A stretch of DNA of 64,000 nucleotides, from NCBI GenBank assembly GCA_009602735.1, contig WELA01003517.1:664575-728574 (forward strand). Reading direction: 5' to 3'. The position numbers and the translations under genes are program-made. This document shows, piece by piece, positions 1 through 10,259 of this stretch (the first letter of the stretch is position 1; each line of letters opens with the position of its first letter). Origin of the DNA: Mesotaenium endlicherianum. Its lineage: Eukaryota; Streptophyta; Zygnematophyceae; Zygnematales; Mesotaeniaceae. The notes beneath the pieces were generated by a model that was given only the letters and a program-made list of their open reading frames with translations, was not told the origin of the DNA and searched no databases.

Positions 1-1350
1 CTTGCTTGCTTGCTTGTTTACCCGCTGGTCTGCTGGTGTGGTGGTTCTCTCTCCTCGCCCCCCCCTCTCTCTCTTCCCCCCTATCTCTCTTGCTGGCTTT
101 CTTCGCTGGTGTTGGAGTCTTGGTGGTGTGCTGGTTCTTTCCCTCCTCTCCTCTCTCTCTCTCCACTCTCCCTCTCTCCCCCCTCTCTCTTGCTTTCTGT
201 CTTGGTTGGTCTTTTGGTCTGCTGGTCCGCTGGTCCTCTCTCTCCTCTCTCCTCTCTCCTCTCTCTCTCCCCTTCTTCTCTCTCTCCCCCTCTCTCTTGC
301 TTTCTTGACTGGTTTTCGGGTCCGGTGAGCTGCTGGTTCTCTCTCTCCTCTCTTCTCTCTCTCTCTTTCATGTTCGCTTGCTTGGGTGCTCTCTGTCCAT
401 CACTCCTGCTCGCTTTTTTCGGCTGGTTTTGAGGTCTGCTCAGCTGCTGGTTCTGTCTCTCTTGCTTTTTGCTTGGCCGGTCCTCTGCTCTGCTGGTTGT
501 CCCACTTCCCTCCTCTCTCCCCCCCCCTCCTGTCTCTCTCTTTCTCTTTCTCTCTATGTCTCTCTTTCTCCCTTGTTTGCTTGCTTGGTTACTCTTCTGG
601 TCTGCTGGTGTGCTCGTTCTCTCTCCTCGCCTCCCCCTCTCTCTCTCCCCCCTCCTCTCTCTTGCTTGCTTTCTTGGCTGGTTTTGCAGGTTAGCTGGTC
701 TGCTGGTTCTCTCTCTTCTCTCCTTTGTCTCTCGCCTCTCTCCCTCTCTCTCCCTTTCTCTTTCTCTTGCTTGCTTTCTTGGTTGGCTTTTAGGTCTACT
801 GGTCGGCTGGCCTCTCTCTTCTCTCTCTCTCCTATCTCTCTCTCTCCCACTCTCTGTCTTGCTTGCTCTCTTGGCTGTTTTCTTTAGGTCTTGTGGGTTG
901 CTGGTTCTCTCTTGCCTCTCTTCTCTCTCTTTGTGATGTTCGCTTGCTTGTATGCTCTTTCTCCCTCATGCTTGCTCGCTTTGTCGACTGGTTTTGACAT
1001 CTGCTGGTTCTGTTTCTCTTGCCTCATTGCTTGGCTGATCTGCTAGTTGTCCCTCTCCCCCGCGCTCTCTCCCCCCCCCTCTCTCTCTCTTTCTCTTTCT
1101 CTCTCTCCCTTGCTTGCTTGCTTGTCTACTCTGCTGCTTTGTTGGTCATCTCTCTCCTCTCTTCTCTCTCTCCTCTCTCTCTCCTCTCTGCCCCTCTCCC
1201 CCTCTCTTGTTTGCTCGCTTTCTTGGCTGGTTTTCAGGTCCTGTTGGCTACTGGTTCTCTCTCTCTTCTCTCCTCTCTCTCTATTGCATGCTTGCTTAGT
1301 TGCTTGTTGGTCCTCTTCTGTCCTTTCTCTCTCTCCTCTCTCTCTCTCTT
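1..1350 (+). repeat. CT-rich degenerate minisatellite (array A1)
   Basis: About 1.35 kb of irregular tandem units of roughly 75-110 bp. Each unit combines a long CT/CTCTC run, a CTTGCTTGCTTTCTTGG-like stretch, a TTTTCAGGTCTGCTGG-like stretch and repeated GGTCTGCTG words. Open frames across it are a by-product of the A-poor composition (strings of Leu, Ser and Pro) and are not genes. The same unit, on the other strand, makes up the arrays at 2,545-3,275, 4,495-5,422 and 15,895-16,735. It lies upstream of the LIG4-like exon on the same strand, so it may be intronic. Confidence 0.85.
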
Positions 1351-1676
1351 ACGCATTCGTTGTGCCGCTGCTGCTATGGTTCTGTTGAGCTATGCTCTCT
1401 GCTTGCTACTCTGCTTTGCTGCTGCAGTATTGCTGTGGTATTTTCCTTCTGCTGTGCTGTTGTGCTGCGAGGGGGTGCTGCTGTTCTGCCGTGCTGCTAG
1501 GCTTCTTTGCACCTGCTGCTGCTAGGGGATGCTGGTGTTCTGCTGTGCGCCTAGGTTGCTTTGCACCTGCTGCTGCTGTGTTTGTGCTGCTGTCCTGCTC
1601 TTCTTTGCTGTGCTGTGTTGTGCTGCTGTGTACTGTGCTACTCTTGCTTCTTTTGCTTTGATGCTTGATTATGCAG
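1351..1676 (+). repeat. TGCTG-rich, A-poor stretch
   Basis: An imperfect TGCTG/GCTGCTG-rich segment joining the CT array to the LIG4-like exon and ending in a good splice acceptor (TTATGCAG at 1,669-1,676). Similar TGCTG-rich sequence, in the same orientation relative to coding, lies in the introns of the hAT gene (16.74-17.9 kb, minus strand) and in the second-last RAP1 intron (about 47.5 kb). Confidence 0.5.
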
Positions 1677-2233
1677 AACCTGTGCACCCACTTCACATGC
1701 AGCAACCCCCACTCCCAAGCTGTTGCTGCCATGACGCTGCGGCGATTGTCACATGAAGTGGTTATGTACGGAGGGTGCTTGGCAATGGACCCATCACCAA
1801 GTGTGACGCATGTGGTCGTGTACTCCTTGCCAGACCAGCCTGTCTTATTTGACAACATTTTGACGTGGTACGTCACGACACACTCTGAGACCGTCCCTTT
1901 TGCATGTGTTTCATAGTTCTAATATCAGCATGCATCTGCATTGCTCTGCTCTGCTTTGCTTTGCTTTGGTGTACTCTTCAGTATACGGGACTTTGGGCTC
2001 TATATGGCTTGCTGACTTTTGCACAATTTTGTAATATTTGCCCTCCCATGGCATGAATATTTGTCTTATGTGTTTATGTCCTTTGGGAGGATAATGTGGG
2101 CAGTCTTGGAGAGAGTGCGCGCTCTATGCTCTTATCCCCAGGTACCAGTTTGTTGTCACACTTGTGGCTGGAGGATAGCTATAAGGCCGGCAAGCAAGTT
2201 CCATTAGCAGAATATGACCTTAGGTCTAACTGA
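1677..2233 (+). pseudogene. LIG4: DNA ligase IV C-terminal (BRCT) fragment, disrupted
   Basis: A 191-nt exon-like segment (1,677-1,867) between an acceptor and a GTACGT donor encodes a BRCT-like peptide with LRRLSHEVVMYGG, SVTHVVV and LFDNILTW. It matches my memory of the last BRCT of plant DNA ligase IV, the end-joining ligase that works with XRCC4. After the acceptor at 2,141 the frame continues as YQFVVT (phase-consistent), but the expected WLEDS tail (LWLEDSYKAGKQVPLAEYDL, stop at 2,231-2,233) is in another frame, and about a dozen residues between the blocks seem to be lacking. So this is either a decayed gene end or a sequencing error. Upstream exons would lie left of the window. The LIG4 assignment is inference from motif resemblance. 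Confidence 0.45.
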
Positions 2234-2544
2234 TTTACAATGTAGCGCTCATGTCATTCATTGTTTGTTAATGGCACTATTGAGACTTATTTGTCGTATC
2301 ATAATTTCACGTGTTGAGTGAAGTTGTCAATTTAATCACAGCTTCTCTTCATCTCTACACTAGCTTCTATCCTATGCTATACTAATATGTGTTTGCTGTA
2401 TTCTCTTTAGCTTAGCCTCTTATATGAGTATGCATTAATTCTATTATCTCATACTTAATAATATTAGACACCCAAATTCGATGCAATGCTCACAAGTACT
2501 GCACAATATGAAGATGAGTAGGTATGTAAGAGATGCTATGCACT
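2234..2544. other. AT-rich spacer, nothing recognised
   Basis: About 310 bp of AT-rich sequence between the LIG4-like fragment and the next GA array. I see no gene, RNA or element end. Confidence 0.5.
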
Positions 2545-3159
2545 AGCAAGAGAGAGAGAGGAGAGAGAACGAGTGGACCACCCAAGCAAGGCTGAGCGAG
2601 AGAGGAGAGAGCAACCCTCCAAATCAGCAAAGAAGGCAGGCAAGCAAGAGAGAGAGAGAGGGGAGAGACGCGAGAGAACCAGCAGGCTGGGCAGGCAAGC
2701 AAGCAAGGGAGAGAGAGAGAGAGAGGAGAGAGAGACGGCATACCAGCCGACCACCAGATTAGCCAAGCAAGCAAGCAAGAGACACATAGAGGGAGAGAGG
2801 AGAGAGGAGGGAGGGGAGAGAGAGAGACAAGAGAGAGAGAGAGAGAAAGAGTGAGAGAGAGAGGAGAGGAAACCAGCAAACTAGCCAAAAAAGAAAGCAA
2901 GAGGGAGATAGAAAGAGAGAGTGAGAGACAGAGAGGAGAGAGAGACGGCAGACCGGCAGACCAGCAACTCATCCAAGCAAGCAAGCAAGAGACATAGAGG
3001 GAGAGAGGAGAGAGAGAGAGGAGAGAGGAAAGAGAGAAATAGAGAGGAGGTGTGAGAGAGGAGAGAAAACCAGCAGACCAGCCAAGCAAGCAAGCAAGAG
3101 GGAGATAGAGAGGAGAGAGGCAACAGACCTGCAGACTTGCATATCAGCCAAGCAAGCAA

Positions 3160-3235
<76 letters not shown>

Positions 3236-3236
3236 N

Positions 3237-3275
<39 letters not shown>
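2545..3275 (-). repeat. CT-rich minisatellite (array A2), ending in a (GA)n microsatellite
   Basis: Reverse-complement version of array A1 (GA-rich on the plus strand), with repeated AAGCAAGCAAGC, CCAGCAGACC and GAGAGAGAGG words. The right end, about 3,163-3,272, is a nearly pure (GA)n run with one unresolved base at 3,236. It lies downstream of the hAT stop codon. The 300 bp from 3,276 to 3,579 are AT-rich and show nothing I recognise. Confidence 0.85.
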
Positions 3276-3279
<4 letters not shown>

Positions 3280-3579
3280 AGACAAATTATGGAGAATTTA
3301 TAAAAAAATGTCGGAATTATGTACATGGAATTATGGAATATGGTATTATTACATCACATGGTAATGAAAGTAATACTCAACTAATGACTATGAAAGCCTA
3401 TACACTGTCGATGTATGATGCAAAGTTAATCTAAATGACCTCACATATGCGAGCACTTTAAACTGTGAAGTACGACGCTATTACTCACATGGATCATCAT
3501 CAGAGAAGTATTTTGGCTCCTCTACTAGGGGCCATGACTCACTATCTAGTGCATCCTCTTCAGGATTCTCAAAAGCACC

Positions 3580-4401
3580 CTACTCTGCTTGAATGTAAGC
3601 CTCAATGAACCTCCCAGGCACAGGGGCTTTACCAGCACGCCTCTTGCCTTCCAATAGGTGAATGTTAGAATGGACCTTAACCAACTTCTCAGCTCTAATC
3701 TGTGTTAGACGGTTCCGCTTCTTGTTATGCACAAAGTCATACTCAGACCAGATACGCTCATAAGAGCTCGCTGACGTACACAGGCCTAAGACCTTAATAG
3801 CAAGCTCTTGCAGCTCAGGATTGCTAGAACCATACTCATGCCACCATGCAGGAGCACTAAATTCTGTGCATTCATCATCAGCATCTGGAGCAGCAAAGCT
3901 GCCTGATTTAGCCTGATACATCCTCACCTGCTCCGTTATGACCTTTCTGTCAGCCTTATGAGGCACCAAACGCTCCAAAATCAAATTCCACCCAGCCTTA
4001 ACCTCTTTCACACTATGCTGGGCATGGTCCTGGTATTGAGGGTGCAAAACATAGCCAGCTGCGTGCATAGGTGAGTGAAAAAAGTCCCACCTATCTTGGA
4101 CAAGGTCCACAAAGAAGTTCCTCTCCGCAGCGGTAAAGCCAGGAAGCTTCTTGATGAACTTCACGTAGTCACACAACTTACACCACACCTGCCCAATGAC
4201 AGGCTGGACCCCGTCACATAGTCGAAACAGCTGCACGATTGGCTCCGCCAACTTGATGATCTTCTCCACTTGCTTCCAGAAGACGGGGTCGTTGATGCAT
4301 TGAGTACGCTCGTTGCACTTCGCATACTCATCAAGAGAGAGCTTGTCCTTCCACTGGGTCCAAGCATCTCTGACCACCATGCACTTCAAGCCCTCTTTCA
4401 C
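3580..4401 (-). CDS. hAT transposase, C-terminal exon with dimerisation domain
   Basis: An exon starting at a CTGCAG acceptor (first base 4,401) and ending in a stop at 3,580. It encodes about 273 residues: VKEGLKCMVVRDAWTQW, then the hAT core region (VFWKQVEKIIKLAEPIV, LFRLCDG) and the C-terminal dimerisation domain (ELQELAIKVLGLCTSASSYE, SEYDFVHNKKRNRL). The pattern of Ala-Ser-Ser-x-Glu-Arg followed by KKRNRL is characteristic of hAT transposases. The matching upstream exon is on the far side of Gypsy-1 at about 16.9 kb. Confidence 0.85.
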   Translation of the reverse strand: MKEGLKCMVVRDAWTQWKDKLSLDEYAKCNERTQCINDPVFWKQVEKIIKLAEPIVQLFRLCDGVQPVIGQVWCKLCDYVKFIKKLPGFTAAERNFFVDLVQDRWDFFHSPMHAAGYVLHPQYQDHAQHSVKEVKAGWNLILERLVPHKADRKVITEQVRMYQAKSGSFAAPDADDECTEFSAPAWWHEYGSSNPELQELAIKVLGLCTSASSYERIWSEYDFVHNKKRNRLTQIRAEKLVKVHSNIHLLEGKRRAGKAPVPGRFIEAYIQAE

Positions 4402-4494
4402 CTGCAGTATCATGAGGAACACAGATGTAGCCCACTATTAGTGGCAACAAGGAGAAGCACTACAACACAATTGGGACAAAATATAGCAATAGAG

Positions 4495-5422
4495 AGTGAG
4501 AGACTGAGGAGAGAGAGAGGGAGAGAGGAGAGAGAGGAAAGAGCGAGCCAGCAGACCAGCAGACCAGCAGAATAGCAGAACAGCAAACCTGAAAACCGGC
4601 GAACAAAGCAAGCAAGAGTGAGAGAGGGGGAGAGAGATAGAGAAGAGAGAGAGAAAGGAGAGGAGAGAGAGGCAGCAGACCAGCAGACCTGCAAACCAGC
4701 CAAGAAAGCAAGCAAAGGAGAAAGAGGGGGAGAGAGAGAGAGGAGAGAAAAGAGAGAACCAATAGACCAGCAGACCGGCCAAGCAAGCGAGCAAGAGAGA
4801 AGAACCAGCATACCAGCAGACCTTAAAACCAGCCGACAACTTGGGCAAGAGAGAGAGAGGAGAAAGAGGAGAGAGAGGAGAGAGAGGACCAGCAGACCAC
4901 CAGACTTCGAAAGTAGCCAAGAAATTGAGCAAGAGGGAGAAAGAAAGCCAGAGAATGGAGAGGAGAGACTCCGAAAGAGGGAAAAAAGAGGAGATAGACA
5001 ATGAGCAGACCTGCAGACCAGACCAGAAAGCGAGCAAGGGAGAGAGGAGAGAGAGAGGAGAGAGGAGAGAGGAGAACCAACAGACTAAACAAGCAAGCAA
5101 GCAAGGAAGAGGGAGAGAGGGAGGGAGAGAGAGAAGAGAGGAGAGAGAGAACCAGCAGATCTACAGAGCCGCCAAGCAGGCGAGCAAGGGAGAGGAGAGA
5201 GAAAGGAGAGGAGAACCAGCAGAGCAGCCAAGCAAGCAAGCGACAGAGAGAGAGAGAGGGGAGAGGAGAGAAGTCTAGCATACTTCCTGACCAACCAAGC
5301 AAGCGAGCAAGAAAGAGGAGAGAGAAAGGACAGAACCAACAGAGCAGCCAAGCAAGCAAGAGAGGAGAGAGGAAGGAGAGACCCAACAGAGCGGCCAAGC
5401 AAGCAAGCGACAGGGAGAGAGG
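4495..5422 (-). repeat. CT-rich minisatellite (array A3, left part)
   Basis: GA-rich on the plus strand, made of the A1-type unit (CAGCAGACC, AAGCAAGCAAG and GAGAGAGG words). It continues at 15,895-16,735 on the other side of Gypsy-1, so one array was split by the insertion. On the hAT coding strand the array is CT-rich and sits wholly within an intron. Confidence 0.85.
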
Positions 5423-6699
5423 TGTCGTGCGTTACGAGGTTGAGTGCGCACCATAGGCATAAGCAACACATCATAGGCAAGCAGGCTTTGCTGCAATGGA
5501 GTCTATAATACATGTGGCGTTATAGCCAAAAAGGGAGTCAAGTCGAAAATGTTTCAATTAAGAAATGTGTACTCTCCAGAGTGAGCACCTCAAGACTGTA
5601 CTCTGGTAGGAAAACAACTAATGAAGTATGGCCCAAAAGATCACTGGAAGCACATCTTGATCTTCAGAGTAGTCCTATGGCAAGGGCGTAAGCTGTGACT
5701 TTGCTCACCACTTGTGAAGTTCTTCGAGTGACTGGAAGCCTGGAGGGCTTGCTCTTCACAAGAGAGTAACTAAGTGGTCCTGAAAACACAAGAGATAAAA
5801 GTGTAAGCTTTACTAATAATCTCTGTTACTTACACCTGGCATAATGAACTTCTAAAAGATGTCTCTTCTAGGGACATCTCTAGTACTTATACTCCTGGAA
5901 TTCCGGCGGGGTATGCGGCGGATCCAGTGTATGTAGTCACTCTAGGAGGCTCTCCTATGTTCACTAATGTGTACAAGGCATGTACTAGCACTCCTATAGG
6001 CTAAGCATAACTCAAACCAATCAAAGCAAGGTGCGTAGGATATGCTACGTGGTCCTCATTGGCCGAGCATACCTTGGGTAATTCTACCTACATAGCGCCT
6101 CAAATGTAGATCTGGAAATTAAGGAAGCTTCCTCTAGGAGTAGGTGATGCAGTCACCAAGTTATAGCCTCAATGATGCACATATACTATGGAAATGCAAA
6201 GCTTATGTAGGCTAAGGGGCTCGCGGATTTGTGCGCACAAAGCTTGGGGTCACGAAGAGCCAACAATGTCACCTTTGGGGACATTGAGTCACAAATTGGG
6301 CTTTGGGGAAGTTTCGCTAGGGATCGGTAGGTGACGCGGACTAGATCGCACCTATCTCGCTCGATACTTGACCAAATGACGCGAAATTGGTGTCATTCGG
6401 AAGATGCTTCGACGCGCTACACGTTGGTGACTTGGAAATCTAGAAAAGGTCAACATACGGATGCGTAAAGTCAATGCAAAGTCGGCCTTCCTAGGTTGAT
6501 GTTCCGCACATGTGGAGCTTGGTTTTTATACGACAACCTCGACTCAATAAATCATGACAGCTGTCGTGCGTTACGACGTTGAGTGCGCACCATAGGCATA
6601 AGCAACACATCATAGGCAAGCAAGCTTTGCTGCAATGGAGTCTATAATACATGTGGCGTTATAGCCAAAAAGGGAGTCAAGTCGAAAATGTTTTAATTC
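5423..6699 (-). repeat. Gypsy-1 left (3') terminal repeat with a 137-bp segment at both ends
   Basis: A body of about 1.0 kb (5,558-6,562) is nearly identical to 14,890-15,894. A segment of about 137 bp starting TGTCGTGCGTTACGA is present on both sides of this body (5,423-5,557 and 6,563-6,699). The inner copy abuts the polypurine tract, while the outer copy forms the element's edge. The right terminal repeat has neither copy. Confidence 0.8.
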
Positions 6700-6711
6700 C
6701 CCCCCCAGCTC

Positions 6712-6930
6712 TCAGCCTCTAGCTGATGGGCTGTGTACGCTGCCTAAGGCTAGCTCAGTGCAGTCTCCGCAGAACCAGTCTCCAGTTGGCACGCGGGCAA
6801 GCGGCGGGTCGAGGCAGCCGATGTGGAAGCCGAGGTTGCAGCTGTTGCAGAGCAGCATCTTGGCCTCCTGGCCAGTGCTGTGACAGATCTGGCACGCCCA
6901 GTCTTTGGGCGGCCGCGCGTTGCGGGGACG
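6712..6930 (-). CDS. Gypsy-1 PHD finger at the C-terminus of integrase
   Basis: The last 60 or so residues of the integrase reading frame form a C4HC3 PHD finger: CQIC, then LLCNSCNLGFHIGC, PPL, VPTGDWFCGDC (about 6,760-6,894). All eight zinc-ligand positions have the expected spacing. PHD fingers typically read the methylation state of the histone H3 tail. Its place, after integrase, is where chromoviruses carry a chromodomain, so a role in targeting integration to chromatin is a reasonable inference. No chromodomain is present in this element. Confidence 0.85.
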   Translation of the reverse strand, partial: RPRNARPPKDWACQICHSTGQEAKMLLCNSCNLGFHIGCLDPPLARVPTGDWFCGDCTELALGSVHSPSARG

Positions 6931-8190
6931 GACCTGCAAGTCAAGTTCAGGAAGGTGGCACGGCCCACAGTTCTTCGTGTGGTCCTTGTGGAGACGGCCA
7001 TCTGCGCCTTCCAGCTCCAGGACTCCTGACGCCAAGGCACGCTTGACGCGCAGGATGACCGGCGAGCTGCTGGTGTCGAGGGTGTTTTTCGTCTGGCGTC
7101 GCAGGTACACGAAGTCACCTGCGGAAAACTGCAACACCCGCGGATGATAGGATCCTCCACGAGTCATGGCGTACCTCAGTGTGTCGCGATGCTGTGCGGT
7201 GCTGAGGTTATCCATGGCCATGGGCATCAGGCGCCGAAAGAGCTGAGCACGCTGCCCGATAAAAGCACTCCATGTCTCGGGACTGTCCAAGTCCAAGACG
7301 TTCTCGGCCACAGTCCTGGCTGCTGCTGGCAGGATGGGCTGTCGGCCGTAGAGAAGGAAGTAGGGAGAGTGCGAGGCCAGGGAGGCCTGCTTACTGAACC
7401 TGTACCCCATCGCCAGCCAAGGGAGGGCGTCATCCCAGTGGGTACGGTCGTGGGCAAGGCAGTACTTCCGCAACCCTAGCTTGACGGTCTGCACCATGCG
7501 CTTGGCGAGGCCGTCAGCCTGAGGATGATCGCGGGAGGTGGTGCGGTGGTCGATCATAGAGCGCTCCAGAAGCTTCTGAAAGCTGCCCTGGAACTCCTTG
7601 CCCTGGTCGGTCAGCACCTCAGCGCAGCCACCAAAACGGCTAAGGACCTGATTGAGGAAGGCCTGAGCGATCCCCTCACTGGCCTTGCTGGGCAAGGGCA
7701 CGAGCTCGATCCACTTGGACATGTGCTCAATCATCACCAAGACATAGAGGTTGCCCTGGCGAGACTTGGGCAGCTCTCCAGCCAAGTCAAGCGACCACCT
7801 GTAGAACAACCCCTGAATAGGAAGGGGGCTGAGGGCGACGGTGCGCGCTGTGAAGCTCGAGCGCACACGGTCGCAGAGAGTGCAGCTGCTGACGACAGCG
7901 GCGACGACCTTAGTCATGCCGTGCCACCAGTACTCGGCCTGAAGAAGACTGAGGGTGTGCTTGACACCGAAGTGCCCGAGGGACTCGTGCACTTGGCGCA
8001 CCAGCTGACTGCGTATGGCAGGCTCAGGGACCACCAGGATGGAGCCGTGTGCCATCACGCGCCGCACGCGCCCCTCTATGAAAATGAAGTCGCGGCTGTG
8101 CCTGAGGATGCGATCGCACTCGCGTGCGCTGACATCGGGTGCCATCTCCTTGGCCGTGACGTACTGCAGCACTAGGGCGTCGTCCCACAC
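6900..8190 (-). CDS. Gypsy-1 integrase
   Basis: The frame contains an HHCC zinc-binding start (HESLGHFGVKHTL, CTLCDR), an integrase core with SLDLAGELP, VLTDQGKEFQG and HPQADGLAKRMVQTVK, and a downstream DNA-binding region ending in the PHD finger. This is the usual Ty3/gypsy integrase order. It inserts the reverse-transcribed copy into host DNA. Confidence 0.88.
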
Positions 8191-8194
8191 GTCA

Positions 8195-9700
8195 TCAGGG
8201 ACTGCGTTGCCAGCTGTCTTGATCCTCTGCCGCTGCCAGGGTCAATCGTCGAGTGGTGACGGTCACCATGTCCAAGCTAGTGAGCCCTGCGGGCCACACA
8301 TCGCCGTCCACGGTGAAGGCCAGGAAGGCCGCCGCGTGCCAGGCCACCGGCTCATCCTCATCGTGGCGGGCCACAGTGAGATCCCTCGAGGAGGGCAGCG
8401 GGTTACGGCTAAGACCGTCAGCCTCCAGGTTGGTCGAGCCTGGACGGTGGTGCACGTCGAAGGTGTACTCCTGCAAGATAAGCGCACACCGTGCGTACTT
8501 GCCGGTCAAGCGCTCCGACGTCATGAGCCACTTAAGTGGCTGATGGTCGATGACCAGGCGGAAGTGCGTGCCATAGAGATAGTGCCTGAAGTGCACGATC
8601 GCCCAGACCATTGCCAGGCACTCCCCCTCGTAGGAGCCGTAGTTGCCTTCCGCGCGGTTGTTGCTGCGGCTGGCGTAGGCCACCACATGCTCGAAGCCGT
8701 CATGCTCCTGCACCAGCACAGCGCCCAGCCATGCCTGCGACCAGTCGGTGTGGAGGATGAAGGGCTTTGCGTAGTCAGGACGCCGAAGCACAGGAGCGCT
8801 CACCAGCAGCTCCTTGAGCTTATCGAATGCCGCCTGCTGCTCTGGTCCCCACACGTAGGCAACGCCTTTGCGGAGCAAGTCGTTGAGCGGCTTGGCTAGC
8901 TCGCTGAACCCTGGCACGAAGCGGCGGTAGTAGTTGGCGATGCCGAGGAAGGCCCGCAGCTGCGAGAGATCTGTAGGAGGTGGGATGCCTGTGATGGCCA
9001 AGATCTTTGCCAGCTAGGGTGCCAAGCCGCTGGAGGAGAGCAGGTGGCCAAGGTACTCCACCTCGCGGGTCCTAAAAGTGCACTTGCCTGGATGGCACTT
9101 GAGCCCAGCGGCCTCCAAGCGGTCCACGACAGCAGTGATGTGCGCCACGTGCTCCTCAAACGTCTGACTGAAGACGAGCACGTCATTGATGTAGCATCGG
9201 GCAAAGGACAGCCCGGCAAGCTCCTTATCCATCACCCTCTGAAAGGTAGCTGGCGCGTTCTTCAACCCAAACGGCATCACCACCCACTCGTAGAGCCGCT
9301 GTGCTCCCCAAAACGCCGTCTTATGCTGGTCCTCCTCGGCGATGGGAATCTGGTTGAAGCCCTGACGCAGATCCAGCACTGAGAACCAAGTGCACGTGCC
9401 AATGTCGTCAAAGATCTTGTCAGGCGTCGGCATAGGATATCTGTCCTGCTCGGTGACCTCGTTCAGCGTACGATAGTCACCGCACATCCTCTTCTCGGAC
9501 CAGTTGCCCGAGGCATCCTTCTTGGCTGGCATAACCGTGGGTGCGACATAGCGAGAGGAGGACTCCCAAATGAGCCGACTGTCCTCCAGCTTGCCTGTCT
9601 GCGCGCTGATCAAGCCATCCTCAAAGTGGCTGTAGCGATAACGCTTCAGGAAAATGGGCTCCTGCGACGTGAGAGTAATCCGCATGGGGTCCCCCCTGTA
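8195..9700 (-). CDS. Gypsy-1 reverse transcriptase and RNase H
   Basis: The RT palm is recognisable from MCGDYRTLNEVTEQDRYPMP, FSVLDLRQGFNQIPIAEED, MPFGLKNAPATFQRVMD and VEYLGHLLSSSGL. It is followed by a thumb/connection region (LRAFLGIANYYRRFVPGFSE) and RNase H (HTDWSQAWLGAVL, VAYASRSNNRAE, FRLVIDHQPLKWLM). The gene order protease, RT, RNase H, integrase identifies the Ty3/gypsy class. Confidence 0.88.
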
Positions 9701-10259
9701 GTGCCTGAGATCGTGCATGCCGCTGGCAAAGCTGGTGCTGCGCCTCCCGTCCAGCAGTGCCGTCAACTGTGCAGCCTGCGCCTTGGTGAGTGTCTCCCCC
9801 AGCTTCCATGTCGATGGAGCTGGTGGCGTTGCCTGGCCTGCAGCTGGAGTCTCTTGTCTTGCCGCTGGGGTAGACTGTGGTGCTGCAGGTGTCACCTGCC
9901 TTGCAGCGGTTGGCGCTTGGCCTGCCGCGGGTACCTGCCCCGTGGCAGCTGCGGCCAGCTGCCTGGCACCGTCTGCCTGCGAGCGAGGAAAAAGAAAGGG
10001 TGACCGGGACTCTCTGGGTCGCTGTGAGGACTCCTCTCTCCGCCGTCCCCCCCCAAGCGAACCAAAGTCCTCCCTGCGCGGCGGTGGGGAGGGGGGGCGC
10101 GCGCGCGCCGGCGGTGCAGGCCCTGCGCGCTGAGGATGCCACGTCGTGCCGGGCGGGGCCTGATTGTCATCGTCGGTGGAGTCATCGTCCATATCATCGG
10201 CAGGCCGAGGCAGCTCGGGATGCCGGGCTGCGGCGTAGAGAGGCGCCAAGGCCTGCGTC

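Noticed and set aside
1-1525. Several long overlapping frames of Leu/Ser/Pro-rich protein, e.g. 10-432, 378-887 and 1,019-1,525
   Set aside because: They follow directly from CT-rich tandem repeats that lack adenine and hence stops in several frames; no domain, no start context.
4495-5422. CRISPR-like array
   Set aside because: Units are degenerate, of variable length and have no unique spacers; eukaryotic minisatellite instead.
2490-5513. Arg/Glu-rich and Leu/Ser-rich frames in GA/CT arrays
   Set aside because: Same compositional artefact on either strand.
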